A stretch of DNA of 64,000 nucleotides from Legionella saoudiensis (lineage in GTDB: Bacteria > Pseudomonadota > Gammaproteobacteria > Legionellales > Legionellaceae): positions 1,302,001 to 1,366,000 of the forward strand of contig NZ_LN901324.1 of NCBI RefSeq assembly GCF_001465875.1, given 5' to 3'. The notes under the pieces are model-generated. The model ran no database searches and was not told the DNA's origin. It saw nothing but the letters and a program-made list of their open reading frames with translations. Below, one piece after another: positions 34,627 through 45,204 of the stretch (position 1 is its first letter; every line of letters begins with the position of its first letter). The position numbers were made by a program, and so were the translations under genes.

Positions 34627-35754
34627 ATGAGCAATCAACAAGTCCAAGAACAATTGAAACGCCATCTTTCTTATTTGGAACAAGATAAAAGCAATCTTAG
34701 CTTACTAGTAAAAATCAGTGATCTCTACGTAGAGCTCGATGATTTAGATGCAGCTCAAGAATACCTTAATCAAGCCAATGAAATTGACCGTATTGCCTGT
34801 CTTGGTCATCAAGGATTACTTCATTTAAATCGGGGCCTTTTATCTCAAGCTCAAGAAAATTTTATGGAAGCCTTAACGTATGAAGACACACCCGCCTTAC
34901 GCTACAATCTTGGTTTTATCTATTTTATTAATTCCGACTTAGAAAACGCAGCGCAAACTCTAGCCCCAGTTATAGAGGGAGAACATCATCCAGAAGCAAA
35001 ACGATTAATGGCGCGTATACACCATGGGCAAGGTGAATTAGATCAGGCATTGGACTTAGCAAAAGACGTATTAACTCATGACATCAATGATGCGGAAACT
35101 TTAGGTCTTCTTGCATTGTTACATTTCGACCGCGATGAAAATGAGCAAGCTATTCAGGCAGCAAACCAAGCACTGGAATTTAATCCAGATAATTATGATG
35201 CCAAGTTAGTCCATTCCATGTTAGGTCTTACTACTCAGGAAACAACGGTTGAAGATATTGAAAAACTATTGCAAATAAACCCAGGCGATTGCCGCCTCTG
35301 GTTTGCTTTAGGCAGTGCGCATATGAACCAGGGGGATTTTGAGCGTGCAGAATACAGCTTGCAAAAAGCGATAGAAATTTATCCGGAATTTTATGATTGC
35401 CGTATTGCTTTAGGCTGGTGTGCTTTGCTGCAGGATAAATTAGATGATGCATTCAATGCCTATCAAATTGCAACGCATCAGGTCGCTGAATTAGCAGATG
35501 GTTGGGGCGGATTAGCGTTGGTTGCGGCATTACAAGAAAATAATGCTCACGCTGAGGAATTAATACAAAAAGCAAAAGCACTAAGCACAGACTGTTTTCT
35601 TGCGGAAATTGCTGAGGTTATTTGTTTTAATTTGACTAACCCGATAAAGGCCAAAGAACATTTAGTTCAAACATTGAGAAAGACTGGGGTTCCGGTTAGT
35701 GAGAAATTAGCTGCGGTGATTGAAGAATTGCAGGAACCGGCCCTGTTGCATTAA
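34627..35754 (+). CDS. Tetratricopeptide repeat protein
   Basis: The 375-residue soluble protein consists of about nine 34-residue TPR helix pairs, with good matches such as YVELDDLDAAQEYLNQANEI, ALRYNLGFIYFINSDLENA, EQAIQAANQALEFNPDNYDA and LGSAHMNQGDFERAEYSLQK. No signal peptide, membrane segment or catalytic domain. TPR proteins are protein-binding scaffolds; chaperones of type III translocators also use TPRs but are much smaller (three repeats). Whether it serves the neighbouring flagellar-type system is not shown. Confidence 0.8.
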   Translation: MSNQQVQEQLKRHLSYLEQDKSNLSLLVKISDLYVELDDLDAAQEYLNQANEIDRIACLGHQGLLHLNRGLLSQAQENFMEALTYEDTPALRYNLGFIYFINSDLENAAQTLAPVIEGEHHPEAKRLMARIHHGQGELDQALDLAKDVLTHDINDAETLGLLALLHFDRDENEQAIQAANQALEFNPDNYDAKLVHSMLGLTTQETTVEDIEKLLQINPGDCRLWFALGSAHMNQGDFERAEYSLQKAIEIYPEFYDCRIALGWCALLQDKLDDAFNAYQIATHQVAELADGWGGLALVAALQENNAHAEELIQKAKALSTDCFLAEIAEVICFNLTNPIKAKEHLVQTLRKTGVPVSEKLAAVIEELQEPALLH

Positions 35755-35789
35755 GCCCAGTCCTGAAGTATCGACTGTTTTTTGCATGT

Positions 35790-35821
35790 AAAGCCTGGTT
35801 AACCCTTATTAATCAGGCTTT
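35790..35821 (+). terminator. Strong hairpin after the TPR gene
   Basis: AAAGCCTGGTTAA and TTAATCAGGCTTT form a 13-base-pair stem (one G-T pair) with loop CCCTTA. The A run on one side and T run on the other make it usable for transcripts from both directions; the convergent MFS gene ends at 35932. Confidence 0.7.
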
Positions 35822-35931
35822 ATAAATCTTAAATTGTTCTTATTGAATCTTTGTCCATAAATAACAAACTTACTGAAAAAAAAGCAATAGCCTTCCTATC
35901 TACAATTCCAGCATGATTTTGGTTTACGAGC

Positions 35932-37119
35932 TCAACTTTTAATAGCAAAAGGAAGGCTCATCCCTTCAGTACTATTATTTTTACGGCTCACACTACCCAG
36001 GCCTCGAATTACAAGGGTTATGCTAATAAAAAGCAACACCCCAAAAACCAAGAGCGCGGTAGTTCGACCATAAATATCCGCGAGAAATCCAGTAAACACG
36101 ACGGGTAAACTGAAACCTAAATAGGCCATAAGGAAAAACCCAGCGCTGGCTCTCGCTTTTTGCTCACCAGCCAGTTTAGAAACCCCGCCAAGCCCGCCAA
36201 GGTATACAAATCCATAGCAAGCACTACTAGCAGCTAATGCTCCACACAACACGGCAAAAAGCACTCCATGCAAAGCCCCCCAGGCTAATAAAGCATAGGC
36301 TGGTAAAAGAATAATTAAACCTATTCGTGTTGAATAGGTTGGTTCGAGTTTTCGAGCAAGTGGTTGAAATAGTAGCCCGCAACTTATCGCTATCAACGTC
36401 GATATTCCAGACCAATGCGCTAAATTATGGAAAGCCAACACAGAGGGAAGTACTGATATAATCAATCCTGTTGTTGCCCATGAAAGTAAAACGGCCCCAC
36501 CAAACCATACAGCTCCTTTAGGAAAGTATGGTAGACGCAACATTGAATTACTCATTCCACATTCAGCTTGTTGCGGCATTTTCCACAAAAATGCAAATGC
36601 CAACGCGGAACAAAAAAGATGTAACCAAAAACTATAAGGGGATAATGAGTTGTTTGAGAATAAAAATATGCTCGTCAGAGCTGGACCTATTCCAAATCCG
36701 ATAGAGGTACTTGCTGTTACCCAATTGGCCGCAACTGAAAGATCTTCCTTATCTAATAATTCAATCATGTAAACAGTTGCAGTGGCTGACATGAGCGCTG
36801 TTCCAATCCCCAATAACAACCTTGCTATTGCTAATGTGGTGATATGAGGTGAGATTAACATCAATATTGTTGCTAAAGCTGAGAGCATAATGGAAGTTAA
36901 TATCACTGGGCGACGCCCGATACGATCAGATAAGCCTCCTAATATCAATAGCACGGGTAGAACGCCGGCAACATAGCAAGAAAAAGCAATTGTAGTCGCT
37001 ATTAAACCGTAGCCATCACGATAAGCATATACTGCGTAAAGTGGAACATGTAAATTAACCCCCATGGTTATTACACAGAGCGCAAAAGCTAATTTGATTA
37101 TGCTACGATTTGAATTCAT
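35932..37119 (-). CDS. Major facilitator superfamily transporter
   Basis: The 395-residue protein has 12 predicted membrane helices. The MFS motif A appears between helices 2 and 3 as GGLSDRIGRRPVILT and its echo in the second half as GFLADIYGRTTALL. The size and motif place it with drug:H+ antiporter-like permeases (12-TM, DHA1 type), but the substrate cannot be deduced. It follows the efflux operon on the same strand after a 91-base gap that contains a palindrome, so it is probably transcribed separately. Confidence 0.85.
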   Translation of the reverse strand: MNSNRSIIKLAFALCVITMGVNLHVPLYAVYAYRDGYGLIATTIAFSCYVAGVLPVLLILGGLSDRIGRRPVILTSIMLSALATILMLISPHITTLAIARLLLGIGTALMSATATVYMIELLDKEDLSVAANWVTASTSIGFGIGPALTSIFLFSNNSLSPYSFWLHLFCSALAFAFLWKMPQQAECGMSNSMLRLPYFPKGAVWFGGAVLLSWATTGLIISVLPSVLAFHNLAHWSGISTLIAISCGLLFQPLARKLEPTYSTRIGLIILLPAYALLAWGALHGVLFAVLCGALAASSACYGFVYLGGLGGVSKLAGEQKARASAGFFLMAYLGFSLPVVFTGFLADIYGRTTALLVFGVLLFISITLVIRGLGSVSRKNNSTEGMSLPFAIKS

Positions 37120-37186
37120 AGAAGTTCTCGCAATACTGAACTCTTAATAAGATAAAAATGTCATCTTCGCGCAGGCGGAGATCCTT

Positions 37187-37204
37187 GTTGGGTCACGACC
37201 CAAC
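37187..37204. repeat. GTTGGGTC palindrome (copy)
   Basis: GTTGGGTC-AC-GACCCAAC is a perfect eight-base-pair palindrome between the outer-membrane channel gene and the MFS gene. It matches the copies at 47389 and 60600. It lies seven bases after the channel gene stop on the minus strand and could also act in termination. Confidence 0.75.
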
Positions 37205-37210
37205 CTGCAA

Positions 37211-38785
37211 TTATGACTTTTCGTGCGTTCGCCGTCCACAATTCTTTTTTACAACGCATATTTTTCGCCCTTTTATTTTAACTGGCTTACTCACCCAGCC
37301 GCCACCTAGAGACTTAATCAATCCAACCGCAGCACTCATCTGCAAGCCATCTACATTATTAGCCGATTGCTGCGCAGAAAAAGCCGTAACTTGGGCGGTT
37401 AATACATTGGAATAAGGCACCGTCCCAGCTTTATACTGATTCACAACCAATTTAAGCGCTAAACGTGCATGAGCAGCGGCTTTATCTTGGAATACGCTTT
37501 GCTGGCGTAGAATGCGCAAGGCAATAAGGTTATCCTCTACATCCTGGAAGGCCGTTAAAACCACTTGCCGATATGATGCTACCTGCGCAAGGTAGGCCTG
37601 CTTGGCAGCACATACAGTAGCTGCCCGTAAACCACCATCAAAAATAGTTTCTGCTACTTGTAATCCCATTGACCAACCAAGGTTGGGCTTATGAATTAAT
37701 CGGTGGAAACTATTTGCTGAGGCGCTTCCCGAGCTAGTTAGCGTTAAGGTAGGAAAATAAGCGGCCACCGCAACACCAATTTGCGCACTTGCTTGCTGGA
37801 CTAAACGTTCTGCTTGCGCCACATCTGGGCGCCGTTCTAGCCAAATCGAGGGAACTGTTAACGGTATTGTTGGCGCTTTGGCAGTTAAAGGCATATTTTT
37901 TAATGATAAAAATGCCGGAGGGCGTCCAATTAATACCGCAATGGCATGCTCATATTGACCACGTAAAATACCATTATTCAATGCTGCGGCCTGAGCAGTT
38001 TCCAATTGGCTTTCAGCTTGCACTACATCTGCTTGTGAAACCACCCCAGAGCGATACTGGTTCTTAGTAAATCGCAATATCCCTTTGTAAGACTTAACCG
38101 TTTCATCTAAGAAATGCTGATTTTTATCTAAAGTCCGCAATTCAAAATAATATTGTGCTAAAGAGCCCTGAGCTGACAAACGAGTTACACCAATTAATGC
38201 CGCATTAGATTCTGCTAAAGAACGATCGGCCTCAATAGTACGACGAACCAAACCCCAAATATCTGGCTCCCAGGTTGCATTAAGAATTCCTGTGTAGTTT
38301 GTTATGGTACTTGCCGTAGTGCCGCTTCCTGTTGATGCAGTACCAACAGAGGTCGTGCCTCCTGATGTACTAATAAATGAAGTGGAGCCTCCACCCTGGC
38401 GTTGTCTAAAGATATTAAAGGCACTCGTTATTGTTGGAAAGAGGCTGGCTCGCGCCTCATTTACGATGGCTAACGATTGGCGATAATTTGCCTCAGCATT
38501 CACGATATTTTGGTTATGGTGATTGAGCTGATCTTCCAAATCATTAAGCACTGGGTCATTAAATAATTTCCACCACTCGCCACGATCCATTTCATCCTGA
38601 GGCTCTATGGGCTTCCAGTTTTTACGTATAGGCCCGGCAACCATTTTACCCTTAGCTTCTTTAAACTCATAGGGTCCAACGACTTTTGGACGCACATAAT
38701 TAGGCCCAACCATACATGATGTAAGCAATGTGACAATAAGAGTCATTGCTGACCCTTTGGCTAATCGATTAGGCTGATTGACCAT
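37211..38785 (-). CDS. RND efflux outer-membrane channel lipoprotein (OprM/NodT family)
   Basis: From the ATG at 38785 the product has 524 residues; GAGGTG four bases upstream supports this start over 38815. The signal peptide ends in lipobox LLTSC followed by MVGPNYVRP, the usual start of OprM-type channels. Two outer-membrane-efflux repeats follow, with SWLERRPDVAQAERLVQQASAQIGVA and PTLTLTSSGSA in the second. A Ser/Thr/Gly-rich stretch of about 30 residues (roughly 140-170) interrupts the first repeat, which is not usual. The start overlaps the upstream pump gene, so this is the last gene of the efflux operon. Confidence 0.9.
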   Translation of the reverse strand: MVNQPNRLAKGSAMTLIVTLLTSCMVGPNYVRPKVVGPYEFKEAKGKMVAGPIRKNWKPIEPQDEMDRGEWWKLFNDPVLNDLEDQLNHHNQNIVNAEANYRQSLAIVNEARASLFPTITSAFNIFRQRQGGGSTSFISTSGGTTSVGTASTGSGTTASTITNYTGILNATWEPDIWGLVRRTIEADRSLAESNAALIGVTRLSAQGSLAQYYFELRTLDKNQHFLDETVKSYKGILRFTKNQYRSGVVSQADVVQAESQLETAQAAALNNGILRGQYEHAIAVLIGRPPAFLSLKNMPLTAKAPTIPLTVPSIWLERRPDVAQAERLVQQASAQIGVAVAAYFPTLTLTSSGSASANSFHRLIHKPNLGWSMGLQVAETIFDGGLRAATVCAAKQAYLAQVASYRQVVLTAFQDVEDNLIALRILRQQSVFQDKAAAHARLALKLVVNQYKAGTVPYSNVLTAQVTAFSAQQSANNVDGLQMSAAVGLIKSLGGGWVSKPVKIKGRKICVVKKNCGRRTHEKS

Positions 38786-41700
38786 AAGCACCTCGAGTAG
38801 ATTTAAATTGCGCAACCCAACGACGAACGCGGATGCTTGCGGTATCCAATGCTAAATAAATCACTGGTGTGGTATAAAGGGTTAATAATTGACTTAAAAT
38901 CAAACCACCAACAATTGCAATACCTAATGGACGTCGTAACTCTGACCCTACTCCAAAGCCAATAACCAGGGGTAAGGCACCCAATAAGGCCGCCATCGTG
39001 GTCATCATAATAGGTCGAAAACGTAATAATGCGGCCTCATAAATGGCCTCGCGAGGGGTTTTATTTTCGTTTCGTTCTGCCTCCAAAGCAAAGTCAATCA
39101 TCATAATGGCATTTTTCTTCACAATCCCAATCAACAGGATAATTCCAATCAAAGCAATAATACTAAGATCCGTGCCACATAACATTAAGGCGAGCAAAGC
39201 CCCAACTCCTGCTGAGGGTAAAGTCGATAAGATGGTAATAGGATGAATCAAACTCTCATACAACATGCCCAAGACAATATATACTGCCAATAAAGCGGCT
39301 AAAATTAAATATTTTTCATTCGCAAAAGACTGCTGAAATGCTTGAGCTGTGCCTTGAAACGAACCTCTCATAGTGGGAGGTAATTCCATATCATTAATCA
39401 TGGTAGTAATCGTATTAACCGCATCGCCCAATGAGGTACCAGGGGCTAAATTAAAGGAAAACGTAGCTGCTGGAGTCTGGCTTTGATGATTCACAGACAG
39501 TAAAGTTGAGCCCGACTTAAAACTGGCAAATGCAGATAAGGGAACCTCATTTCCAGAAGGCGACTTTATAAAAAGCTGCTCTAAAATTGACGGATATTGC
39601 CAATATTTTTGCGCCACATTCATCACCACAAAATATTGGTTCAGCGGCATATACATTACAGAAATCTGACTTTGCCCAAAAGCATTATAAAGCTCCTGAT
39701 CAATAATTTCCGGGGTAATGCCAAAACGTGATGCGGTATCATGTTCGACCTGAATAAAGCTTTGCAAACCATGGTTCAATTGATCATTATTTAAGTCGGA
39801 AATTCCAGGTATTTTCGATAGTTGCTCCATGATACGCGGAGTCCAAACTGCCAGATCTGCTAAACTATCTGAGGACATAGTATACTGAAACTGAGCCGCA
39901 CTGGAACGACCGCCAATGGTTAAATCCTGCGAAGACTGCATGTATAATCTTGCGCCAGTAATCACCGCTAATTTTTTGCGTAGACGAGCTAATACTTGCT
40001 CTGTGGGGATATTTTGATGTTTGGGAACTTTTAACATAATAAATACTGTACCGGTGTTGCCCGTATTACTCCCTGGCCCCGTACCAATAAATGCAGCAAC
40101 ATTGGCTACAGCCGGATCTTCCTTAATGATGGAAACGCATTGAATCATTTTTTTCTTCATCGCTTGGAAGGAAATGTTTTGATCGGCCTGTAAAGAACCG
40201 GCAATTCGATCCGTTCTTTGTTGTGGAAAGAATCCCTTCGGCACAATCACATATAAATAAATAGTTAATAAAACGGCTGCAAAAGTTAATAACAGCATCA
40301 TCGTTGGATGAATAAGAACCCAACGCAAACCATGACTGTAGCGGAGCTTAACCGCCTCTATAAAGCGCATAAAGCGATTGGGTTCTTCCTCTTTAGAATG
40401 TAATAAGCGTGAACACATCATGGGAGTAAGCGTAAGAGATACGACTAAAGAAATAAGAATTGCAACGGATAAAGTCACCACAAACTCTCTAAAGAGTCGT
40501 CCCACAATTCCTGTCATAAATAGAATTGGAATAAACACGGCAATAAGCGAAATACTCATGGATATTACTGTAAAACCAATTTCCTTAGAGCCATCAAAAG
40601 CAGCCTGCAATGGCTTTTTGCCCATAGCAATGTGACGCGTAATATTTTCTAAAACAACGACAGCATCATCAACGACAAAGCCCGTTGAAATGGTAAGTGC
40701 CATGAGAGATAAATTATCCAGACTGTAATTACATAACTTCATGACCGCAAAGGTACCCAGCAAGGATAAAGGAACTGCTACCCCGGGGATTAACATAGCA
40801 CGAAAACTACCCAGGAATAGATAAGTCACAAAAATAACCAATAGCATGGCGATAAATAATGTTAACTCCACATCGTGCAAGGAGGTACGAATTGTTGTCG
40901 TTCTATCCATTAATATGTTTAGTTCAGTATCCTTGGGTATAGAGGCTTTTAGCAGAGGTAATATTTTTTTCACATAATCGACAGTTTTAATTACATTAGC
41001 TCCGGGCTGCTTAAATAAAACCAAAAGCACCGCAGGCTTACCATTTGCTATGCCGGCATTATGCACATCAGCCACAGAATCGGTCACATGGGCCACATCA
41101 GAAAGGCGCACCGGATTATTGTTCTGATAAGAGATAATTAACGGTGCATATTCAGCCGCTTTAAACATTTGATCATTATTTTTAATAACGGAGACTGTGC
41201 CATCATTATTGGTAACAAGACCTTTTGCTTGGTTTATATTTGCCTCAGCAATTGTAGTAGCCAATTGATTAAAACCTATTCCATATTTATTTAGGGTCAA
41301 GGGATCAACCTCTACTCGTACCGCCGGCAAAGACCCTCCCCCAACGTTGACTTGTCCTATACCTTCAATTCGGAGAATGCGCTGCTGCAGGATGGTTGAG
41401 GCCATGTCATATAATTTCCCAGTCCGATACTTATCCGAAGTTAAAGCCAGAATCATAATCGGTGCATCCGCGGGGTTCACTTTGCGGTACGTGGGATTGT
41501 TAGTTAAATTGGTAGGTAATTGACTTAAAGAGGCATTGATTGCAGCTTGCACATCACGTGCCGCGCCATCAATATCTCGTGATAAGTCAAATTGCACAAT
41601 AATACTCGATAGCCCAAGCGTGCTGGTGGAGGTAAGCTGCGTAATTCCCGCAATACGCCCAATCTGCCGCTCCAAAGGAGATGCCACAGAAGTAGCCATG

Positions 41701-41873
41701 ACTTCAGGACTCCCTCCGGGTAATGAAGCTTGCACACTGATGGTGGGAAAATCAATTTGCGGCAAAGGGGCTACGGGCAATAAATTAAACGCCAGAATCC
41801 CTGCAAAGCTTAAACCTAAAGCCAAAAGAATGGTGGCTATTGGTTTACTAATAAATAAGGAAGATATATTCAT
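38769..41873 (-). CDS. RND multidrug efflux pump, MdtC-like
   Basis: The 1034-residue protein is an inner-membrane RND pump of the HAE1 family: 12 membrane helices and two large periplasmic loops. The proton-relay aspartates are in STGFVVDDAVVVLENITRH on helix 4, and the C-terminal half has GIVKKNAIMMIDFALEAER. Length matches MdtC (1025) and it is preceded by a second RND subunit, as in mdtABC where MdtB and MdtC form a heterotrimer. Substrates such as bile salts and novobiocin are known for MdtABC but not shown here. No internal disruption. Confidence 0.92.
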   Translation of the reverse strand: MNISSLFISKPIATILLALGLSFAGILAFNLLPVAPLPQIDFPTISVQASLPGGSPEVMATSVASPLERQIGRIAGITQLTSTSTLGLSSIIVQFDLSRDIDGAARDVQAAINASLSQLPTNLTNNPTYRKVNPADAPIMILALTSDKYRTGKLYDMASTILQQRILRIEGIGQVNVGGGSLPAVRVEVDPLTLNKYGIGFNQLATTIAEANINQAKGLVTNNDGTVSVIKNNDQMFKAAEYAPLIISYQNNNPVRLSDVAHVTDSVADVHNAGIANGKPAVLLVLFKQPGANVIKTVDYVKKILPLLKASIPKDTELNILMDRTTTIRTSLHDVELTLFIAMLLVIFVTYLFLGSFRAMLIPGVAVPLSLLGTFAVMKLCNYSLDNLSLMALTISTGFVVDDAVVVLENITRHIAMGKKPLQAAFDGSKEIGFTVISMSISLIAVFIPILFMTGIVGRLFREFVVTLSVAILISLVVSLTLTPMMCSRLLHSKEEEPNRFMRFIEAVKLRYSHGLRWVLIHPTMMLLLTFAAVLLTIYLYVIVPKGFFPQQRTDRIAGSLQADQNISFQAMKKKMIQCVSIIKEDPAVANVAAFIGTGPGSNTGNTGTVFIMLKVPKHQNIPTEQVLARLRKKLAVITGARLYMQSSQDLTIGGRSSAAQFQYTMSSDSLADLAVWTPRIMEQLSKIPGISDLNNDQLNHGLQSFIQVEHDTASRFGITPEIIDQELYNAFGQSQISVMYMPLNQYFVVMNVAQKYWQYPSILEQLFIKSPSGNEVPLSAFASFKSGSTLLSVNHQSQTPAATFSFNLAPGTSLGDAVNTITTMINDMELPPTMRGSFQGTAQAFQQSFANEKYLILAALLAVYIVLGMLYESLIHPITILSTLPSAGVGALLALMLCGTDLSIIALIGIILLIGIVKKNAIMMIDFALEAERNENKTPREAIYEAALLRFRPIMMTTMAALLGALPLVIGFGVGSELRRPLGIAIVGGLILSQLLTLYTTPVIYLALDTASIRVRRWVAQFKSTRGAYGQSA

Positions 41874-41967
41874 TGTATCTTCTCACTTTTTAACGTCATC
41901 CTGAGAAATTTATGGCTAAGCCTCTTTTGAATGGTACAGCGTATTAATCCATGGCATCGGCATATCA

Positions 41968-44900
41968 TTAAGAAACTCCCTCACCGTGTTCAGGAGGAGG
42001 TAAGCCGCCATGTAAATTGGAGCGATAGCCCATAACTTTTCGTGAAATACGATCAAAAGTCAGGTAAATCACCGGCGTGGTATACAAGGTTACCAACTGG
42101 CTAACAATCAAGCCGCCAATGATAGCAATCCCCAACGGCCGTCGTAATTCCCCACCGATACCATGGCTAAGCGCCAAGGGAATGGCGCCTAACATAGAGG
42201 CCATCGTCGTCATTAAGATAGGACGAAAGCGTAATAAAGCCGCTTCATAAATTGCATCTAATGGTGCCTTCTTATAAAGTCGCTCTTGTTCTAAAGCAAA
42301 ATCGATCATCATAATGGCATTTTTCAATACAATACCAATGAGCAAAATAATCGCAATTAAAGCAATAATACTTAACTCGTTATCGGTTAAATAAAGCGCT
42401 AATAAAGCTCCCATTGATGCTGAAGGCAACGTTGATAAAATAGTTAAGGGATGAATATAACTTTCATAAAGAACACCTAGGATAATGTAAACGACGATAA
42501 TCGCCGCGACAACCAGCCATCCTTCATTAGCCAAAGAGTTTTGAAAACTTTTGGCCGTGCCTTGAAACCCTACCTCCACATTCAATGGGATATTAAGCTT
42601 ATCTTGCATGTCGTTAACCGCACGTACGGCATCACCTAAAGAGGCATGTTCTGAGAGATTGAATGACAGTGTTGCTGAAGGAAATTGATCTTTATGCGCA
42701 ATCACCAGTGGACCTACGGTTTGCGAAATGCTGGCAATCGCTTTTAGTGGAACAGAACCACTGGTTGTGGTAATGGTTGCCGAGCCAAGCCCAATTGGAT
42801 TATTTACCGTGAGGGTGTTCGGGGTGGTAATAGGTGTAGATACGGCAGTCGATGCTCCCGAAGTGGAGGCCTTACTCACCGAGGAGTTAATGTAGATGTT
42901 TTCGAAAGCAACAGCCGCTTTGTGCAAGAAAGGCAAGACCTCTAAAATAACCCGGTATTGATTTCGTTGGGTAAACATAATTGATATTTGTCGCTGCCCG
43001 AATGAGTCATATAAAGTATTATCAATCATTTGCATGGTAATCCCCAATCGTGATGCGGTATCACGATCTACATTAATGAATGTCACTAAGCCCTTATTTT
43101 GCTGGTCACTATTAACATCCTTTAATATGGGAATTTCGCGCATTTTATTTTCGATTATTTCTGCCCATTTCACTACGTCAGCACTGTCTGGTGCACTTAC
43201 ACTGTATTGGAACTGAGTACGACTTGCTAGTGTATCAATGGTTAAATCCTGAACAGGCTGCATGTACAACGTAGCCCCAGTAACATTGTGTATTTTACTT
43301 TGTAAACGGTTAATAACCTGATTAACACCTGGACGTTCATCTAAAGGTTTTAGATTAATAAGGATGCGTCCGCTGTTTAATGTTACATTAGTACCATCAA
43401 TACCAATAAAGGAGGTAAGGCTTTCAACTGCCGGATCCTTAAGAACAACCTCTGCCAAAGCCTGTTGTCGTTCAGCCATTGCTGGAAAAGAAATGGAGTC
43501 AGCGGCTACTGAAATTCCTTGAATAATGCCTGTATCCTGAATGGGGAAAAAGCCTTTGGGGATTACATACAATAAGATGGCGGTAATAATTACTGTAATA
43601 AAAAAGATAAATAAAATAAAAGACTGAGAAGAAAGAACCCAGCTTAAAGAACGCTTATAAACATCGATTAAGCGATTTAATTGACGCTCTAAATACAATT
43701 CAAAAGAGTTTGCCTTCGTTTCACTTTGAGCCTTTAATATGCGCGAACAAAGCATCGGAGTTAAAGTTAGCGAAACAAAGGCGGAAATCACAATGGTTAT
43801 GGTTAACGTCAAGGCAAATTCACGAAATAAACGCCCTACTACATCGCCCATAAATAATAAGGGGATTAATACCGCAATTAAGGAGATGGATAAAGAAACT
43901 ATAGTAAACCCAATTTGGGCCGCACCCTTATGGGAAGCTTCAATCGGATTTTCTCCTAATTCAATATAACGCATGATGTTTTCAATCATGACAATAGCAT
44001 CATCTACGACAAAACCAGCCGCAATTGTAAGCCCCATCAACGTTAGATTATTTAAACTAAATCCTAATAAATACATCAAGCCCAAAGTGCCAACCAAAGC
44101 TAAAGGAACGGAAATACTTGGGATAATTGTGGCAGGTAATTTCCGTAAGAAAAGAAAAATTACCATAACTACTAAGACCACGGACAGCATTAATTCCATT
44201 TGCACATTGGCAACAGAAGCACGGATGCTCACAGTACGGTCGGTAATTATCTCAACATTAATGCCAGCAGGTATTGCTGCCTTCATTTGTACCAACAAAT
44301 TTTTTACCCGTTCAGCCACTTCAATAACGTTAGCGCCAGGCTGCCGCTGGATATTTAGGACAATCGCAGGCTCCTTATCAACCCATGCTGCCTGCATAGT
44401 GTTTTCGGCGCCATCAATGATATTAGCAATATCTGATAAACGGACTGGCGATTGGTTTTGATAGGAAAGAATCAAGGGCTTGTAAACCGCCGCAGATAAA
44501 AGCTGATCATTGGAATTAATCGTATAGGCTAAGCGTGGCCCATCAAAATTTCCTTTAGCAGCATTAACGTTGGAGGCAGTGACAAGGGTGCGTACATCCT
44601 CTAAGGTTAATCCATAAGCCGATAAGGCATTAGGATTAGCCTGAATGCGAACCGCTGGGCGGTTGCCACCACCAATACTTACTAACCCCACTCCAGATAA
44701 TTGAGATATTTTGGGAACTAAACGAGTTTCAGCATAGTCTTCTACTTGTGTTAAGGGCAGGGTTTTTGAGGTAAGCGCCAAAATAATAATAGGAGTATCA
44801 GCAGGGTTAACCTTGCTGTATACCGGAGGATTGGGTAAATCTTTAGGTAAATAGCTGCTGGCAGCGTTAATCGATTGCTGCACTTCCTGTTCGGCGACAT

Positions 44901-45204
44901 CCAACCCTATATCCAAATTAAATTGTAAGGTAATAATCGATGAACCAGTTGAACTGTTGGATGTCATTTGGTCTAAACCTGGCATTTGGCCAAATTGACG
45001 CTCAAGCGGTGCAGTCACTGTGGAACTCATAACATCTGGACTGGCACCGGGATAAAAAGTTGAAACTTGGATTGTAGGGTATTCTACTTCGGGTAGCGCA
45101 GAAACCGGTAACAATTGATAGGCAAGAACCCCACTTAAGAAAATCGCAAACATCAATAACGAGGTAGCAATTGCCCTTGCTATAAATGGACCAGAAATGC
45201 TCAT
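41968..45204 (-). CDS. RND multidrug efflux pump, MdtB-like, with Ser/Thr-rich insertion
   Basis: The 1078-residue protein is a second RND pump, with the relay aspartates in AAGFVVDDAIVMIENIMRY and GIVLKNAIMMIDFALEQER in the C-terminal half. It is about 40 residues longer than MdtB (1040). The extra length is a low-complexity Ser/Thr/Ala stretch of about 40 residues around residues 770-815, in the second periplasmic loop just before the conserved VPL-AIA segment. The start overlaps the upstream fusion protein gene by four bases, and the MdtC-like gene follows after 94 bases. Confidence 0.92.
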   Translation of the reverse strand: MSISGPFIARAIATSLLMFAIFLSGVLAYQLLPVSALPEVEYPTIQVSTFYPGASPDVMSSTVTAPLERQFGQMPGLDQMTSNSSTGSSIITLQFNLDIGLDVAEQEVQQSINAASSYLPKDLPNPPVYSKVNPADTPIIILALTSKTLPLTQVEDYAETRLVPKISQLSGVGLVSIGGGNRPAVRIQANPNALSAYGLTLEDVRTLVTASNVNAAKGNFDGPRLAYTINSNDQLLSAAVYKPLILSYQNQSPVRLSDIANIIDGAENTMQAAWVDKEPAIVLNIQRQPGANVIEVAERVKNLLVQMKAAIPAGINVEIITDRTVSIRASVANVQMELMLSVVLVVMVIFLFLRKLPATIIPSISVPLALVGTLGLMYLLGFSLNNLTLMGLTIAAGFVVDDAIVMIENIMRYIELGENPIEASHKGAAQIGFTIVSLSISLIAVLIPLLFMGDVVGRLFREFALTLTITIVISAFVSLTLTPMLCSRILKAQSETKANSFELYLERQLNRLIDVYKRSLSWVLSSQSFILFIFFITVIITAILLYVIPKGFFPIQDTGIIQGISVAADSISFPAMAERQQALAEVVLKDPAVESLTSFIGIDGTNVTLNSGRILINLKPLDERPGVNQVINRLQSKIHNVTGATLYMQPVQDLTIDTLASRTQFQYSVSAPDSADVVKWAEIIENKMREIPILKDVNSDQQNKGLVTFINVDRDTASRLGITMQMIDNTLYDSFGQRQISIMFTQRNQYRVILEVLPFLHKAAVAFENIYINSSVSKASTSGASTAVSTPITTPNTLTVNNPIGLGSATITTTSGSVPLKAIASISQTVGPLVIAHKDQFPSATLSFNLSEHASLGDAVRAVNDMQDKLNIPLNVEVGFQGTAKSFQNSLANEGWLVVAAIIVVYIILGVLYESYIHPLTILSTLPSASMGALLALYLTDNELSIIALIAIILLIGIVLKNAIMMIDFALEQERLYKKAPLDAIYEAALLRFRPILMTTMASMLGAIPLALSHGIGGELRRPLGIAIIGGLIVSQLVTLYTTPVIYLTFDRISRKVMGYRSNLHGGLPPPEHGEGVS

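Noticed and set aside
34627-35754. TPR protein as a type III secretion chaperone
   Set aside because: It has about nine repeats and 375 residues, against three repeats in SycD/LcrH-type chaperones; only proximity supports the idea.
37158-37415. Plus-strand ORF of 85 codons with Arg-rich start
   Set aside because: It is the complement of the 3' end of the outer-membrane channel gene and a palindrome, with no ribosome binding site.
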